From Lachnoclostridium sp. An118 (lineage in GTDB: Bacteria; Bacillota; Clostridia; Lachnospirales; Lachnospiraceae): 64,000 bases of DNA. Each line of letters opens with the position of its first letter. Positions within the stretch are counted from its first letter, which is position 1. Location: positions 1-64,000 of the forward strand of contig NZ_NFLQ01000009.1 in assembly GCF_002160985.1 (NCBI RefSeq), given 5' to 3'. This document shows, piece by piece, positions 1 through 7,282 of the stretch. The position numbers and the translations under genes were made by a program. Under the pieces are notes generated by a model that saw only the letters and a program-made list of their open reading frames with translations, ran no database searches and was not told the DNA's origin.

Positions 1-151
1 CTATAAACAGATAAGTAATTCGACAGCCAAAAAGCAGAAGTTCCGACAAGACAATTATACATATCTGTTTCTTATCAAAGAAGAATTTTTCCCATAGACA
101 CAGAAAATTTTATGCCCTCGATTAACTCACTCCTACTCGGTTGCTTTAATA

Positions 152-1177
152 TTATTTATTCGGCGCTGAAAAATCAAAAAATACTAACCGGTTTTCATTG
201 GAAGAGCAATTTGTTACACGTATCCCTAATGAATTTGCTCCAGTTATATCAATAGAAACTTCAATCGGTTCTGCGGAAGCTTCTATCTCGTATGTATAGT
301 CAGGATAGTCACCTATTGCTTGCCCCACAAAAATATCCACAACCATAGAGCCATCGCTTCCTGTTTCACCACCAATTTTAAAATTCAGAGTTCCAATCTC
401 ATTTAATTCAGATATGTTAAAGACCACATCTTGTATATTACCACCCCACATATTATAACTAACTGCTGTATTAATTGAAAAGCAATTGTGTTGTTCTTCA
501 GCAAAGACACTAATGCTTTTGCTCCCCAAGTAATTTGCATAGGTTCCACTATCACTGGCTACGGATTGTGACAATATTTCCATAATTGTTTCCCCATCGA
601 ACACTTTTACATAATCTGGATCTTCAAATCCACAACGTATACAAATGCCTTCATCAAACTGATGTCCAAGCGCTTCTGTTTGATTTTCTTCATATGTGTC
701 TCCACATACACTGCATTCATATTTTGTATAGCCTTGTTCCGTACATGTTGGATCTACGACTGTTTCTTTATAATCATGTCCCAGAGGCTCAACTGCTATA
801 TGCTCTCTACTCAACTCTTTACCACATTCGCAATATTCAACCAAATCATAACTTCCCGCTGTAGTGCAAGTTTCATCAATAATGTTTTCTTTTTTCTCCG
901 TACTAGCAGTATGAATATGTTCTACTTCACCTCCTTGAGATTTACCTTGTTTGTTATCAGAAGAAAAATAAGCCTTGCCTTCGGTAACAAGCTCTGTAAC
1001 AATATCTGCGCCTTCCTGAAGGAATATTCCTAATACTCCTTCGAGCATCACTACCGCAATCATAATCCACGCTTTCTTTTTGTTTTTTTCCTGTTTACTA
1101 AAGAAAAAAATTAATGCTCGGCCTATTAGCACAACAGCAGTTACAATTAAGACAATTCTAACAATTGGTATCAGCAT
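152..1177 (-). CDS. Membrane-anchored protein with cysteine-rich repeats and an NPCBM-like domain
   Basis: A 341-residue protein of unknown role. Two hydrophobic segments at about residues 4-27 and 36-53 put the rest outside the cell or hold it to the membrane. Residues of about 100-183 contain repeated CxCG/CxxCG pairs with GHxY and LGH spacers, a zinc-ribbon-like repeat found in clostridial surface proteins. The last 150 residues resemble the NPCBM carbohydrate-binding fold (GTLNFKIGG core, then a VDI-TGANSLGIRV strand and a final FFDFSAP). A GGGGTG site lies 5 bases before the ATG. It is divergent from the regulator gene at 1480. I infer a surface or glycan-binding role; no catalytic motif is visible. 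Confidence 0.7.
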   Translation of the reverse strand: MLIPIVRIVLIVTAVVLIGRALIFFFSKQEKNKKKAWIMIAVVMLEGVLGIFLQEGADIVTELVTEGKAYFSSDNKQGKSQGGEVEHIHTASTEKKENIIDETCTTAGSYDLVEYCECGKELSREHIAVEPLGHDYKETVVDPTCTEQGYTKYECSVCGDTYEENQTEALGHQFDEGICIRCGFEDPDYVKVFDGETIMEILSQSVASDSGTYANYLGSKSISVFAEEQHNCFSINTAVSYNMWGGNIQDVVFNISELNEIGTLNFKIGGETGSDGSMVVDIFVGQAIGDYPDYTYEIEASAEPIEVSIDITGANSLGIRVTNCSSNENRLVFFDFSAPNK

Positions 1178-1201
1178 AGTTTCACCCCATTCTTAATGCA
1201 A

Positions 1202-1234
1202 GTGAAGTATTTTTCAAATGAAAAACCTCTTCAC
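1202..1234. promoter_or_regulatory. Hairpin in the leader of the NPCBM-like gene
   Basis: GTGAAG and TTTTTC pair with GAAAAA and CTTCAC around a 4-base loop, with a 2-3 base internal bulge. It lies just upstream of the minus-strand gene starting at 1177 and has no T-run, so it is more likely a leader structure or operator than a terminator. Confidence 0.4.
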
Positions 1235-1417
1235 TTTAGACTTAATTGAACGTAACAGAATATACATATACTGTGTAGAAATTATATATACTCCCATCCC
1301 TCCCTTTCTTTTACATTTCTACACGTAAGTTATATTATTGCTATTTTAATACTTGTCGTACTAATATTCAAGTTAATTTTTAATATTAGTCCTACATATT
1401 TTTTTGTAATATTATTA

Positions 1418-1446
1418 TTGTGTTCTACAAATTTGTATGATATAAT
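1418..1446 (+). promoter_or_regulatory. Promoter of the FadR-type regulator, with palindrome in the spacer
   Basis: TTGTGT (1418-1423), a 17-base spacer and TATAAT (1441-1446) form a good sigma-A promoter 34 bases before the start codon. The spacer contains the perfect 12-base palindrome TACAAATTTGTA (1426-1437), a natural place for the regulator to bind and repress its own gene. The binding is inference. Confidence 0.6.
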
Positions 1447-1479
1447 TTGAAAAACGGGTTTTTTTAAGAGGTGATACAT

Positions 1480-2289
1480 ATGAAAGATAAGGCTGAAACC
1501 CCTTGCGAAAAAGTAATAAACTATATATTTGAACTGATTGAAACACAAGAAGTAAAAATCGGCGGACGATTGCCATCAGAGATTCAGCTTACTAAATCAC
1601 TAAATGTTAGCCGTACTTCTGTCCGTGAAGCATTGCAAACTTTAAAAGGTATTGGTTTACTTGAAAGTTCTCGTGGTTCTGGCTATACTGTCAAGTGTAA
1701 CATTCGAGAAGGTTTATCTAATGTTTTTCGTGCAATTATGGCGGTAAAAGAAGTTAAGCATACAGATATTAGTGAAATTAGAGAAGCACTAGAAACAAAA
1801 GCAGCAGAACTTGCAATAAAAAGGGGTATCAAATCAGAAGATATCTCAGAATTAAATTCTTTTGTTATGAAGATGGAAATGGCCGCTCAAGAGAATCCCG
1901 TTAATGCTATAGAGTATGATGTCAAATTTCACAGAAAAATAGCAGAAATGTCCCATAATGAATTTTTAACAAATGTTATTTATTCACTTTCGAGTTTTTC
2001 CACAAATTATATCTTAATTTCATGGGAAAGTGTTACTAAAAATGAAATGAGGGAACTACTCATTACACATAAGAAAATTATTTTTTCACTGGAAAAAGGG
2101 GATTCTGAGCAAGCCATAAAGGAAATCATTAATCATTATCGTATTGCAGACCAAATTATTAATTCAAAAGATAGTTTTGAAAACTCTTCAAAAAGTATAA
2201 TGGACAAGCTTTTGTCTGATGGTTTTTCTGCAGAGCAAATTTATACCCAATTATATGATTCCTTATCACGTCAAAAACGATCCATATAA
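1480..2289 (+). CDS. GntR-family (FadR subfamily) transcriptional regulator
   Basis: A 269-residue DNA-binding regulator. The N-terminal winged helix (about residues 1-75) has the GntR signature GGRLPSEIQLTKSLNVSRTS followed by VREALQTL and a GSGY turn. The rest is an all-helical FCD ligand domain, with the DVKFHRKIAEMSHN motif carrying likely metal or acid ligands and a later THKKI segment. About 35 extra residues follow the FCD. I chose the ATG at 1480 because AAGAGGTG sits 6 bases upstream; a GTG at 1471 overlaps that site. FadR-type regulators usually sense small organic acids; no adjacent pathway tells which one here. Confidence 0.85.
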   Translation: MKDKAETPCEKVINYIFELIETQEVKIGGRLPSEIQLTKSLNVSRTSVREALQTLKGIGLLESSRGSGYTVKCNIREGLSNVFRAIMAVKEVKHTDISEIREALETKAAELAIKRGIKSEDISELNSFVMKMEMAAQENPVNAIEYDVKFHRKIAEMSHNEFLTNVIYSLSSFSTNYILISWESVTKNEMRELLITHKKIIFSLEKGDSEQAIKEIINHYRIADQIINSKDSFENSSKSIMDKLLSDGFSAEQIYTQLYDSLSRQKRSI

Positions 2290-2293
2290 CTTT

Positions 2294-2342
2294 ATAAAAG
2301 TGGTAATTGAGTAACGCTGTATTATTCAATGCCACTTTTTTA
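2294..2342 (+). terminator. Rho-independent terminator after the FadR-type regulator
   Basis: AAAAGTGGTAATTGAGTAA pairs with TTATTCAATGCCACTTTT around a 7-base loop and runs into T residues, starting 5 bases after the stop codon. Confidence 0.8.
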
Positions 2343-2806
2343 TGTTCTATTTCATTTTTAATTTATGCATCTACGCATTTCGATAAACCATCTATAGTTT
2401 TTTCATCCCTCTTTATACATGCTTATCTATCTTGAGCATAGTTTTTTGCGGTGAAACTGAATATTTCTCCACATAATTTAGGAAATATTTTGAAATTTTT
2501 TTGTTATCAGAATGTACTATTTCCTGATACTTTCGCCTATCTGTCAAAAAATATGTACAATATCATCTTTTCCATTAACCTTGGTTATCAAGCTACTTAT
2601 AACAACCGGATCTGCATTTCCCATATATTCAAAATCCTCTGAAATATTCTTACTATTTAAGCCAACTCAGATATTTACCGTCACCATCTACTTATAAAAC
2701 AGTACACTTATGTCGCACATCGTTAATGCTATATTATAACCTTATTTTACGCTAATAATATCCGCCTAGCAATACGAACTATAGAAGAGACAAATTTTGC
2801 TTGTGT
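2343..2806. other. AT-rich gap with no supported gene
   Basis: About 460 bases between two terminators. Two short open frames exist on the plus strand but neither has a ribosome site or a recognisable product. I see no RNA gene or repeat. It may be a scar between accessory segments. Confidence 0.5.
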
Positions 2807-2845
2807 AAAAGGCTCCGGATTCATTGCAAATCAGGAGCCTTTTTA
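2807..2845 (-). terminator. Terminator of the repA-downstream operon
   Basis: AAAAGGCTCC and GGAGCCTTTTT are perfect inverted repeats around an 18-base loop. The stem ends a few bases after the stop of the minus-strand gene at 2850. A-run and T-run on both sides make it usable in either direction. Confidence 0.8.
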
Positions 2846-2849
2846 TCAT

Positions 2850-3437
2850 CTAAGAATTAAGAACACGTATAGCATCGTGGAATCCCTGAATATATGTCAC
2901 TTTCCCATGTATTCTGATTTTATTATCCAGTTTTTCCAATAGTTCCTGCACAATATCAGAATCTCCATCATAAGACAATACCGTTTTTAATTTTTTTGTA
3001 CTTTCTATAATATCATGTTCTGCTTTCTGATATTCTTTATCTTTCATCAAGGTCTCTTGTAAATAGGTTGCTTCCTGCATCTCATAAAATTTACTTATAA
3101 GATTTTCATCCTCATTTCCCATCGTCATATTGCATCTTTTCAAATCTTTCTCGCGCCTGAGATTAGTCACCACATCAAGGACGAGAAGCACGCCTAACTG
3201 CAATCCGATTTCTGTATACACACTTGCTGTCTCACTGGTGATCTCATTAGATAAATCGAGCAATTCTGATGTGGGATTGGAGTCATATTTTCTTACAGCT
3301 TCCTCAAATTTATTATACAACTCATCCAATCTCTCCTCGTAATCCCTCGTATCCTTGTCTGGTCCCAGACCAAACAACAGATAATCTACAACGCTTCGAA
3401 TTGTTGCTTTCTCGAATATTTTATGTATGTATGGCAT
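2850..3437 (-). CDS. Small helical protein, DUF6809-like
   Basis: A 195-residue, mostly helical soluble protein. The middle (LDELYNKFEEA ... GLQLGVLLVLD) resembles the DUF6809 family seen in mobile elements of Lachnospiraceae; the C-terminal 90 residues look like a separate helical extension with no recognised family. The start is the ATG at 3437 with AAAGGAG 6 bases upstream; an upstream TTG would put the ribosome site inside the gene. It is the last gene of the replicon operon, 11 bases after the small membrane protein. Function unknown. Confidence 0.55.
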   Translation of the reverse strand: MPYIHKIFEKATIRSVVDYLLFGLGPDKDTRDYEERLDELYNKFEEAVRKYDSNPTSELLDLSNEITSETASVYTEIGLQLGVLLVLDVVTNLRREKDLKRCNMTMGNEDENLISKFYEMQEATYLQETLMKDKEYQKAEHDIIESTKKLKTVLSYDGDSDIVQELLEKLDNKIRIHGKVTYIQGFHDAIRVLNS

Positions 3438-3448
3438 AGTATCTCCTT

Positions 3449-3748
3449 TCACCAAGACAAAAGCCTGTCTGCTACACGCCCTCTCAGCATATCCACAGCC
3501 ACTTCGATAAAGCAGCCAAAGAACAAAATCAGAAATGCCGCTATCTCAATGCATAAGAGCACTGCCACCTGTATCCAGTCCTGATAACATACTATCGTTC
3601 CGATTATCAGGAGAATGAGCAGAAAGCTGAAAATCCCTTTGACAAAACCGTATAAGTTTACCGTCAGCTTAATACAGAGACTGAGCAGCACAAGTATAAT
3701 CCAAACAGGCAGTAATATCAGTTTCTCTATCAGTCTTATAATAATCAT
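3449..3748 (-). CDS. Small membrane protein of the replicon operon
   Basis: Ninety-nine residues, almost all hydrophobic, with about three membrane-spanning stretches (roughly residues 8-28, 36-58 and 60-84) and a basic C-terminus (RGRVADR). AAAGGAG lies upstream of the ATG. It starts 24 bases after repA and is followed 11 bases later by the DUF6809-like gene, so it is very likely co-transcribed with them. I do not recognise the family; a role in element maintenance is only a guess from position. Confidence 0.6.
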   Translation of the reverse strand: MIIIRLIEKLILLPVWIILVLLSLCIKLTVNLYGFVKGIFSFLLILLIIGTIVCYQDWIQVAVLLCIEIAAFLILFFGCFIEVAVDMLRGRVADRLLSW

Positions 3749-3772
3749 TGTTTTGATTTCTCCTTTCTCTTG

Positions 3773-4759
3773 TCAGGCGAACTGCGGCATATCGTGATTT
3801 ACCTCTGCCTGGTAGTAACCATCAATCGTAGCAGGTGCATTGAATAAGGCCGCAAGCATATATTTCTTTATGTTTTTTACCTTTGACGTATTTTTCTTCA
3901 GACACTCAATCACATACTCAATATGTGAATATTCCAGCTTTAAAAATTTACTCCTCACCAATTCTGCCGGATACCAGTTGCTTGCGATCAGGATTTCTTC
4001 ATTCTGGCACAATACTGTCTCCAATATCAGCTCATAGATACCCTGGATCAGATCTTTATCAAGGGAATGACTGATAATCAAACCGTCATAGTCAATATTC
4101 TCCTTAATCTGATTTTCATATGCCTGCATAACCGCCAGACGATCATCTGATCGCACATCCGCAGATCTGATTTGATCTGATTCAGTTTTATTCTCTTTAT
4201 TATAACTCAAATTATTATAATTAGAGTTTGATTTGCAAACTTCTTGAAGTTTATTTTCAGGAATTCTTGAAGTTTGATTTAGGGACTTCTTGAAGTTTAT
4301 TTTACAAACTTCTGTGTCATCCCCTTTTTCATCAGTAGTTTGTATTGTAAACTTCTGTGATTCACTCTGATGGGTGGTAACATCTCTGTCAGGGATCACA
4401 AATGATTTGACATAGATAATATTTGTTTTTCCAAATCCCTGCCGTTTCTTTTCGATCAGTCCGATCCCTTTTTCCTGATCCAGCTCTTGTAAGGACTTAA
4501 CAGCTTTATTTCTTCCACAGTTAAGCAACTCCATAATATCCTCAATGGAAAAATAGATATACGCCCGGTTCTGTTCATCAAACCACTGATTTTTAATAGA
4601 CAATGACATTCTGTCCAGCATCAATCCATAAAGGATTTTGGCATCACTGGAAAGGTTCCGAAAATATTCATCCTGAAATAACGCCTTCGGTATTCGATAA
4701 AAACTGTACTGATCGGCCTGCGTGCCGTAAAAATAATCAAATGATACTTTTTGTTCCAT
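3773..4759 (-). CDS. repA: RepA_N-type replication initiator
   Basis: A 328-residue plasmid-type initiator. The N-terminal 115 residues match the RepA_N domain (YSFYRIPKALFQDEYFRNLS, then SSDAKILYGLMLDRMSLS and a winged helix with YFSIEDIMELL and GRNKAVKSLQEL). A variable middle is followed by a C-terminal DUF6017-like helical domain. I start at the ATG at 4759 because AGGAGG is 6 bases upstream; the ATG two codons earlier touches that site. RepA_N initiators bind iterons inside their own gene, and this gene carries a 23-base periodic repeat at 4223-4318. It follows parB by 84 bases. Confidence 0.85.
   Translation of the reverse strand: MEQKVSFDYFYGTQADQYSFYRIPKALFQDEYFRNLSSDAKILYGLMLDRMSLSIKNQWFDEQNRAYIYFSIEDIMELLNCGRNKAVKSLQELDQEKGIGLIEKKRQGFGKTNIIYVKSFVIPDRDVTTHQSESQKFTIQTTDEKGDDTEVCKINFKKSLNQTSRIPENKLQEVCKSNSNYNNLSYNKENKTESDQIRSADVRSDDRLAVMQAYENQIKENIDYDGLIISHSLDKDLIQGIYELILETVLCQNEEILIASNWYPAELVRSKFLKLEYSHIEYVIECLKKNTSKVKNIKKYMLAALFNAPATIDGYYQAEVNHDMPQFA
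4223..4318. repeat. Iterons inside repA, probable replication origin
   Basis: Three copies of a TTCTTGAAGTTT core start at 4241, 4264 and 4287, exactly 23 bases apart. A left half copy (GTTTGATTT from 4226) and a right half copy (AACTTCTG, TTCT at 4310) keep the same phase. The best copy is the palindrome AACTTCTTGAAGTT. RepA_N plasmids are known to carry their origin as iterons in the middle of the initiator gene. Confidence 0.7.
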
Positions 4760-4781
4760 ACACATCCTCCTCTCATCTGTA

Positions 4782-4810
4782 TTCTGTGAAGTTTGATTTT
4801 GGCACTTCTG
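4782..4810. repeat. Iteron-like pair upstream of repA
   Basis: TTCTGTGAAGTTTGATTTT followed by ACTTCTG repeats the intragenic iteron core in the parB-repA gap, 23-50 bases before the repA start. It would let the initiator control its own expression, a common arrangement in iteron plasmids. Confidence 0.5.
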
Positions 4811-4843
4811 GCCTTTATCATCACAATTCTTTCATCAGCATTC

Positions 4844-5764
4844 TTACTCTGTCTGCAATTCTTTCTTCCATTCTTCCAACAGAGAAACAATTATCTCTTC
4901 CATCTGCTCCTGCGTATAATCCGGAGGAAAATAATTTTTCAGTTTTTTCTCCGGCAGTGTGACCTTACGTGCCTTCCTTTTTGGAGCAATGCAATTATTA
5001 AATATGGAGATCATATAATTGTGACCTATATTTTCATCTTCCAGCCGCTTCCTTAAGACAGCGATCTGATTTGGTTTTATAAATCCATTGTCTTTGATAT
5101 ATTCATAAATCCATTTCTGCATTTCCTTATCGATATAAGAAATATCTACAGCTACCGTAAACTGCAGTTTCTTATTATCGACCATATCAAGCAATTCAGG
5201 GATAAGCTCGGTAAGACGAATGTAACGCTGTATCTGTTTTGAACTTTCACCAACCTGTTCGGCCAAAATATCTCTTGACACTGCTCCGGATAAATTCTGG
5301 TCATTTTGACCAGAATTATTTTTAGAGGGTCTGCCGGCCTGCCTTTTCATTGCATTTAATTTCATCTTATAAGCAAAGGCTTTCTCGCTCGGAAAAAGCT
5401 CTTCTCTTTGAATATTGGCATCAACCATAGCGATTACAGCTTCATCATCTGTCATATCCCTTACAATCGCCGGAACTGTAGAAAGTCCTGCTTTACGTGC
5501 CGCATACATTCTCCGATGACCGGATATCATTTCATAGTGATTTTCTCCCGCCGGTCGGAGCAATACAGGTGTAATAACTCCGCTCTCCTTTACACTATTG
5601 ATCAACTCTTCCATCTTGTCATCAGCTATTACCTTAAAGGGATGGCCTTTAAATGGGCTGATCGTTTTTATCTCAATTTCCATTGCAGACTCTTCATTTA
5701 CAACACCAAGCAATTCATCAATGCTTGTCAGCTTTATCTTTTCTCCGCTCCTGCTATTTTTCAT
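4844..5764 (-). CDS. parB: ParB/Spo0J-family partition protein
   Basis: A 306-residue DNA-segregation protein that loads on centromere sites and works with ParA. The N-terminal CTPase/ParB domain shows GVITPVLLRP, SGHRRMYAARKAG and MVDANIQREEL, the usual GHRR and N-QRE motifs. A helix-turn-helix follows (ILAEQVGESSKQIQRYIRL, about residues 165-185), and the C-terminus is basic. It overlaps the end of parA by 11 bases, so the two are translationally coupled. I did not find a clear parS site nearby. It belongs to the plasmid-like replicon, not to the chromosomal parAB locus. Confidence 0.88.
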   Translation of the reverse strand: MKNSRSGEKIKLTSIDELLGVVNEESAMEIEIKTISPFKGHPFKVIADDKMEELINSVKESGVITPVLLRPAGENHYEMISGHRRMYAARKAGLSTVPAIVRDMTDDEAVIAMVDANIQREELFPSEKAFAYKMKLNAMKRQAGRPSKNNSGQNDQNLSGAVSRDILAEQVGESSKQIQRYIRLTELIPELLDMVDNKKLQFTVAVDISYIDKEMQKWIYEYIKDNGFIKPNQIAVLRKRLEDENIGHNYMISIFNNCIAPKRKARKVTLPEKKLKNYFPPDYTQEQMEEIIVSLLEEWKKELQTE

Positions 5765-6539
5765 ATTCCAGCACCTCCTGTGTCAGATTTCGATAAGCTT
5801 CGGCAACCTTGCTTTTCGGGCAATGGGAATAGATACTGACTCCCTCCGCACTTGTCTCTGCCGCTTTCACCGACATAGGGATTGAAGTTTCAAATATTGC
5901 AATCCGTGAGCCATAGGTTTCACGCAGTTTCGCCATGATATCTTTCGCATAATTGGTCCGGTAATCCACCATAGTAAGAAGGATCCCCTGAATCTCAAGT
6001 CTCCGGTTCAGTCTCTTTTTGACCATCAGGATTGTCTTAATCAGCTGCTGGAGTCCTTTTACCGGCAGATATGCTGCCTGTACAGGGATAAGAACAGAAT
6101 CCGCAGCAACTAAAGCATTGATTGTCATCATCCCAAGACTCGGCATGCAATCAATTAAAATGTAGTCGTATCTTTCTCTCATCATATCGATATAATCCTT
6201 CAGGATCAGCTCCCTGCTCATTACATTGCCCATAACAACTTCTAATGCTGAAAGTTCAATATTCCCGGGCATAATATCGATATCTTCCTCATGGTGGAGA
6301 ATACCCCCGGATGGATTGACTTCTTCCTCATTGATCACTGCTGATAATATATTTGCCAGCGTAACCGGAATCTCATCAGGTTCCACATATCCGAGACTGG
6401 CTGTGAGACTTCCCTGGGGATCTGTATCAACAAGCAGCACCCTTTTCCCTTCTCTTACAAGTCCAATTCCTAAATTTACCGCTGTTGTTGTTTTGGCGAC
6501 TCCGCCTTTCTGATTTGCTACCGCAATAACTCTTCCCAT
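5754..6539 (-). CDS. parA: ParA/Soj-family partition ATPase
   Basis: A 261-residue deviant-Walker ATPase that moves replicons together with ParB. The P-loop KGGVAKTTTAVNLG (about residues 11-24), DTDPQGSLT and DCMPSLGMMT are the expected nucleotide-binding motifs. AAAGGGGGA precedes the ATG. Its start overlaps the end of the DUF6462 gene by 22 bases and its end overlaps parB by 11 bases, so all three are one operon. There is no N-terminal DNA-binding extension, as in small (type Ib/Soj-like) ParA proteins. Confidence 0.9.
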   Translation of the reverse strand: MGRVIAVANQKGGVAKTTTAVNLGIGLVREGKRVLLVDTDPQGSLTASLGYVEPDEIPVTLANILSAVINEEEVNPSGGILHHEEDIDIMPGNIELSALEVVMGNVMSRELILKDYIDMMRERYDYILIDCMPSLGMMTINALVAADSVLIPVQAAYLPVKGLQQLIKTILMVKKRLNRRLEIQGILLTMVDYRTNYAKDIMAKLRETYGSRIAIFETSIPMSVKAAETSAEGVSIYSHCPKSKVAEAYRNLTQEVLEYEK

Positions 6540-6775
6540 TCTTCAGTCCCCCTTTTCACATGGTTTCTCAAATATTCTTCAAAAATGCTCCGCCGTATCA
6601 ATACCTTTTTCCCAATCTTATAAACAGATCCCGATATATGAGACAGCCTGACAATTGGTTTATAGCCCAATCCGTAGTAGTCCATAGCCTGCTGATAACT
6701 GACAAATTCCCTCTGCAGGAACTCCAGATCCTCATCATCGATCAGATGTGAAAACATCCATACTTTTCCATGCAT
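6518..6775 (-). CDS. DUF6462-family small DNA-binding-like protein (copy 2)
   Basis: Eighty-five residues, with a MerR/excisionase-like layout: FVSYQQAMDYYGLGYKPIVRLS then KIGKKVLIRRSIFEEYL, in which a helix-turn-helix is followed by the KxVLIRR wing. This matches DUF6462 proteins carried by clostridial integrative elements. I use the ATG at 6775 because GGGAGGAGG lies 6 bases upstream. The gene starts 1 base after its paralogue at 6777 and overlaps parA by 22 bases. It may regulate the parAB-repA operon; that is inference. Confidence 0.65.
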   Translation of the reverse strand: MHGKVWMFSHLIDDEDLEFLQREFVSYQQAMDYYGLGYKPIVRLSHISGSVYKIGKKVLIRRSIFEEYLRNHVKRGTEEWEELLR

Positions 6776-6776
6776 A

Positions 6777-7043
6777 TTAGTCCTCCTCCCTTGGAGAGGA
6801 ATTTTCTTTTTTCTCACGAAATCTTTCAAGATATTCATCAAAGATTTCACGGTTAATCAATACGATTCCATCCATTCTGTAAATTGCTCCTGCCTGATTA
6901 GCTAGCTCCATTAATTTCTTATGAGACAGGCTGTATACAATCTCTGCCTGCTGATATCGAAGGAATTTTCTTCTAAGCCTCCGGGCCGCCTCCATAACTT
7001 CACTGCGTTTCTGCTCATTATAGTACATATCTTCTGTTCTCAT
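6777..7043 (-). CDS. DUF6462-family small DNA-binding-like protein (copy 1)
   Basis: Eighty-eight residues, a divergent paralogue of the next gene: FLRYQQAEIVYSLSHKKLMELA, then YRMDGIVLINREIFDEYLERF, again helix-turn-helix plus a VLI-R wing. The N-terminus is basic and the C-terminus acidic. I start at the ATG at 7043 with GAAGGGA upstream; an in-frame GTG 10 codons earlier lacks a site. It is the first gene of the replicon operon, which marks it as a likely operon regulator. Confidence 0.65.
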   Translation of the reverse strand: MRTEDMYYNEQKRSEVMEAARRLRRKFLRYQQAEIVYSLSHKKLMELANQAGAIYRMDGIVLINREIFDEYLERFREKKENSSPREED

Positions 7044-7096
7044 AAAACAGTCTCCCTTCTTAAATGCGGCCACTACTGCTGTTTATACGCGAGGAA

Positions 7097-7141
7097 TAAA
7101 AAAAGAGCACTCTTTGAAAGTTTCTCTTTCAAAAAGTGCCC
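7097..7141 (-). terminator. Minus-strand terminator between lysS and the replicon operon
   Basis: GCACTTTTTGAAAG and CTTTCAAAGAGTGC (one mismatch) form a stem around 5 bases and are followed on the minus strand by CTTTTTTT. It lies 140 bases after the lysS stop and 54 bases before the first replicon gene, so it can end lysS transcripts or act as an attenuator for the replicon operon. A second small hairpin (ATCGGTTTTCCGAT) is at 7147-7160. Confidence 0.75.
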
Positions 7142-7221
7142 AAATCATCGGTTTTCCGATATGATTCAAGAATGACAACTCTTCACCACGCTTCATGATA
7201 ATTCGTGATTCCCTTTGAATT

Positions 7222-7262
7222 TGTTGTCAAAATGTTGTCAAAATGAATTTTTGCTGTCAAAT
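7222..7262. repeat. 11-base tandem repeats at the element-lysS junction
   Basis: TGTTGTCAAAA occurs at 7222-7232 and again at 7233-7243, with a variant TGCTGTCAAAT at 7252-7262. Short direct repeats of this kind next to an integrated element are typical of arm or core sites of tyrosine integrases. They lie within 62 bases of the lysS stop. Confidence 0.5.
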
Positions 7263-7282
7263 CTGAAGGTCATTTCTTATCC

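Larger units (their letters stand above)
2807..7262. mobile_element. Replicon module of an integrated plasmid-like element, abutting lysS
   Basis: A run of minus-strand genes (two DUF6462 proteins, ParA, ParB, RepA_N initiator, two small unknowns) typical of integrated plasmids and integrative conjugative elements of Clostridia. It is clearly more AT-rich than the lysS side. The right edge is placed at the 11-base tandem repeats at 7222-7262, just before the lysS stop. No integrase or transfer gene is visible in this part, so the rest of the element lies to the left of the window or has been lost. The left limit is not known; the two genes at 152-2289 may be cargo. Confidence 0.6.

Noticed and set aside
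2451-2697. Two short plus-strand frames in the AT-rich gap
   Set aside because: No ribosome site, no recognisable product, overlapping each other in different frames.
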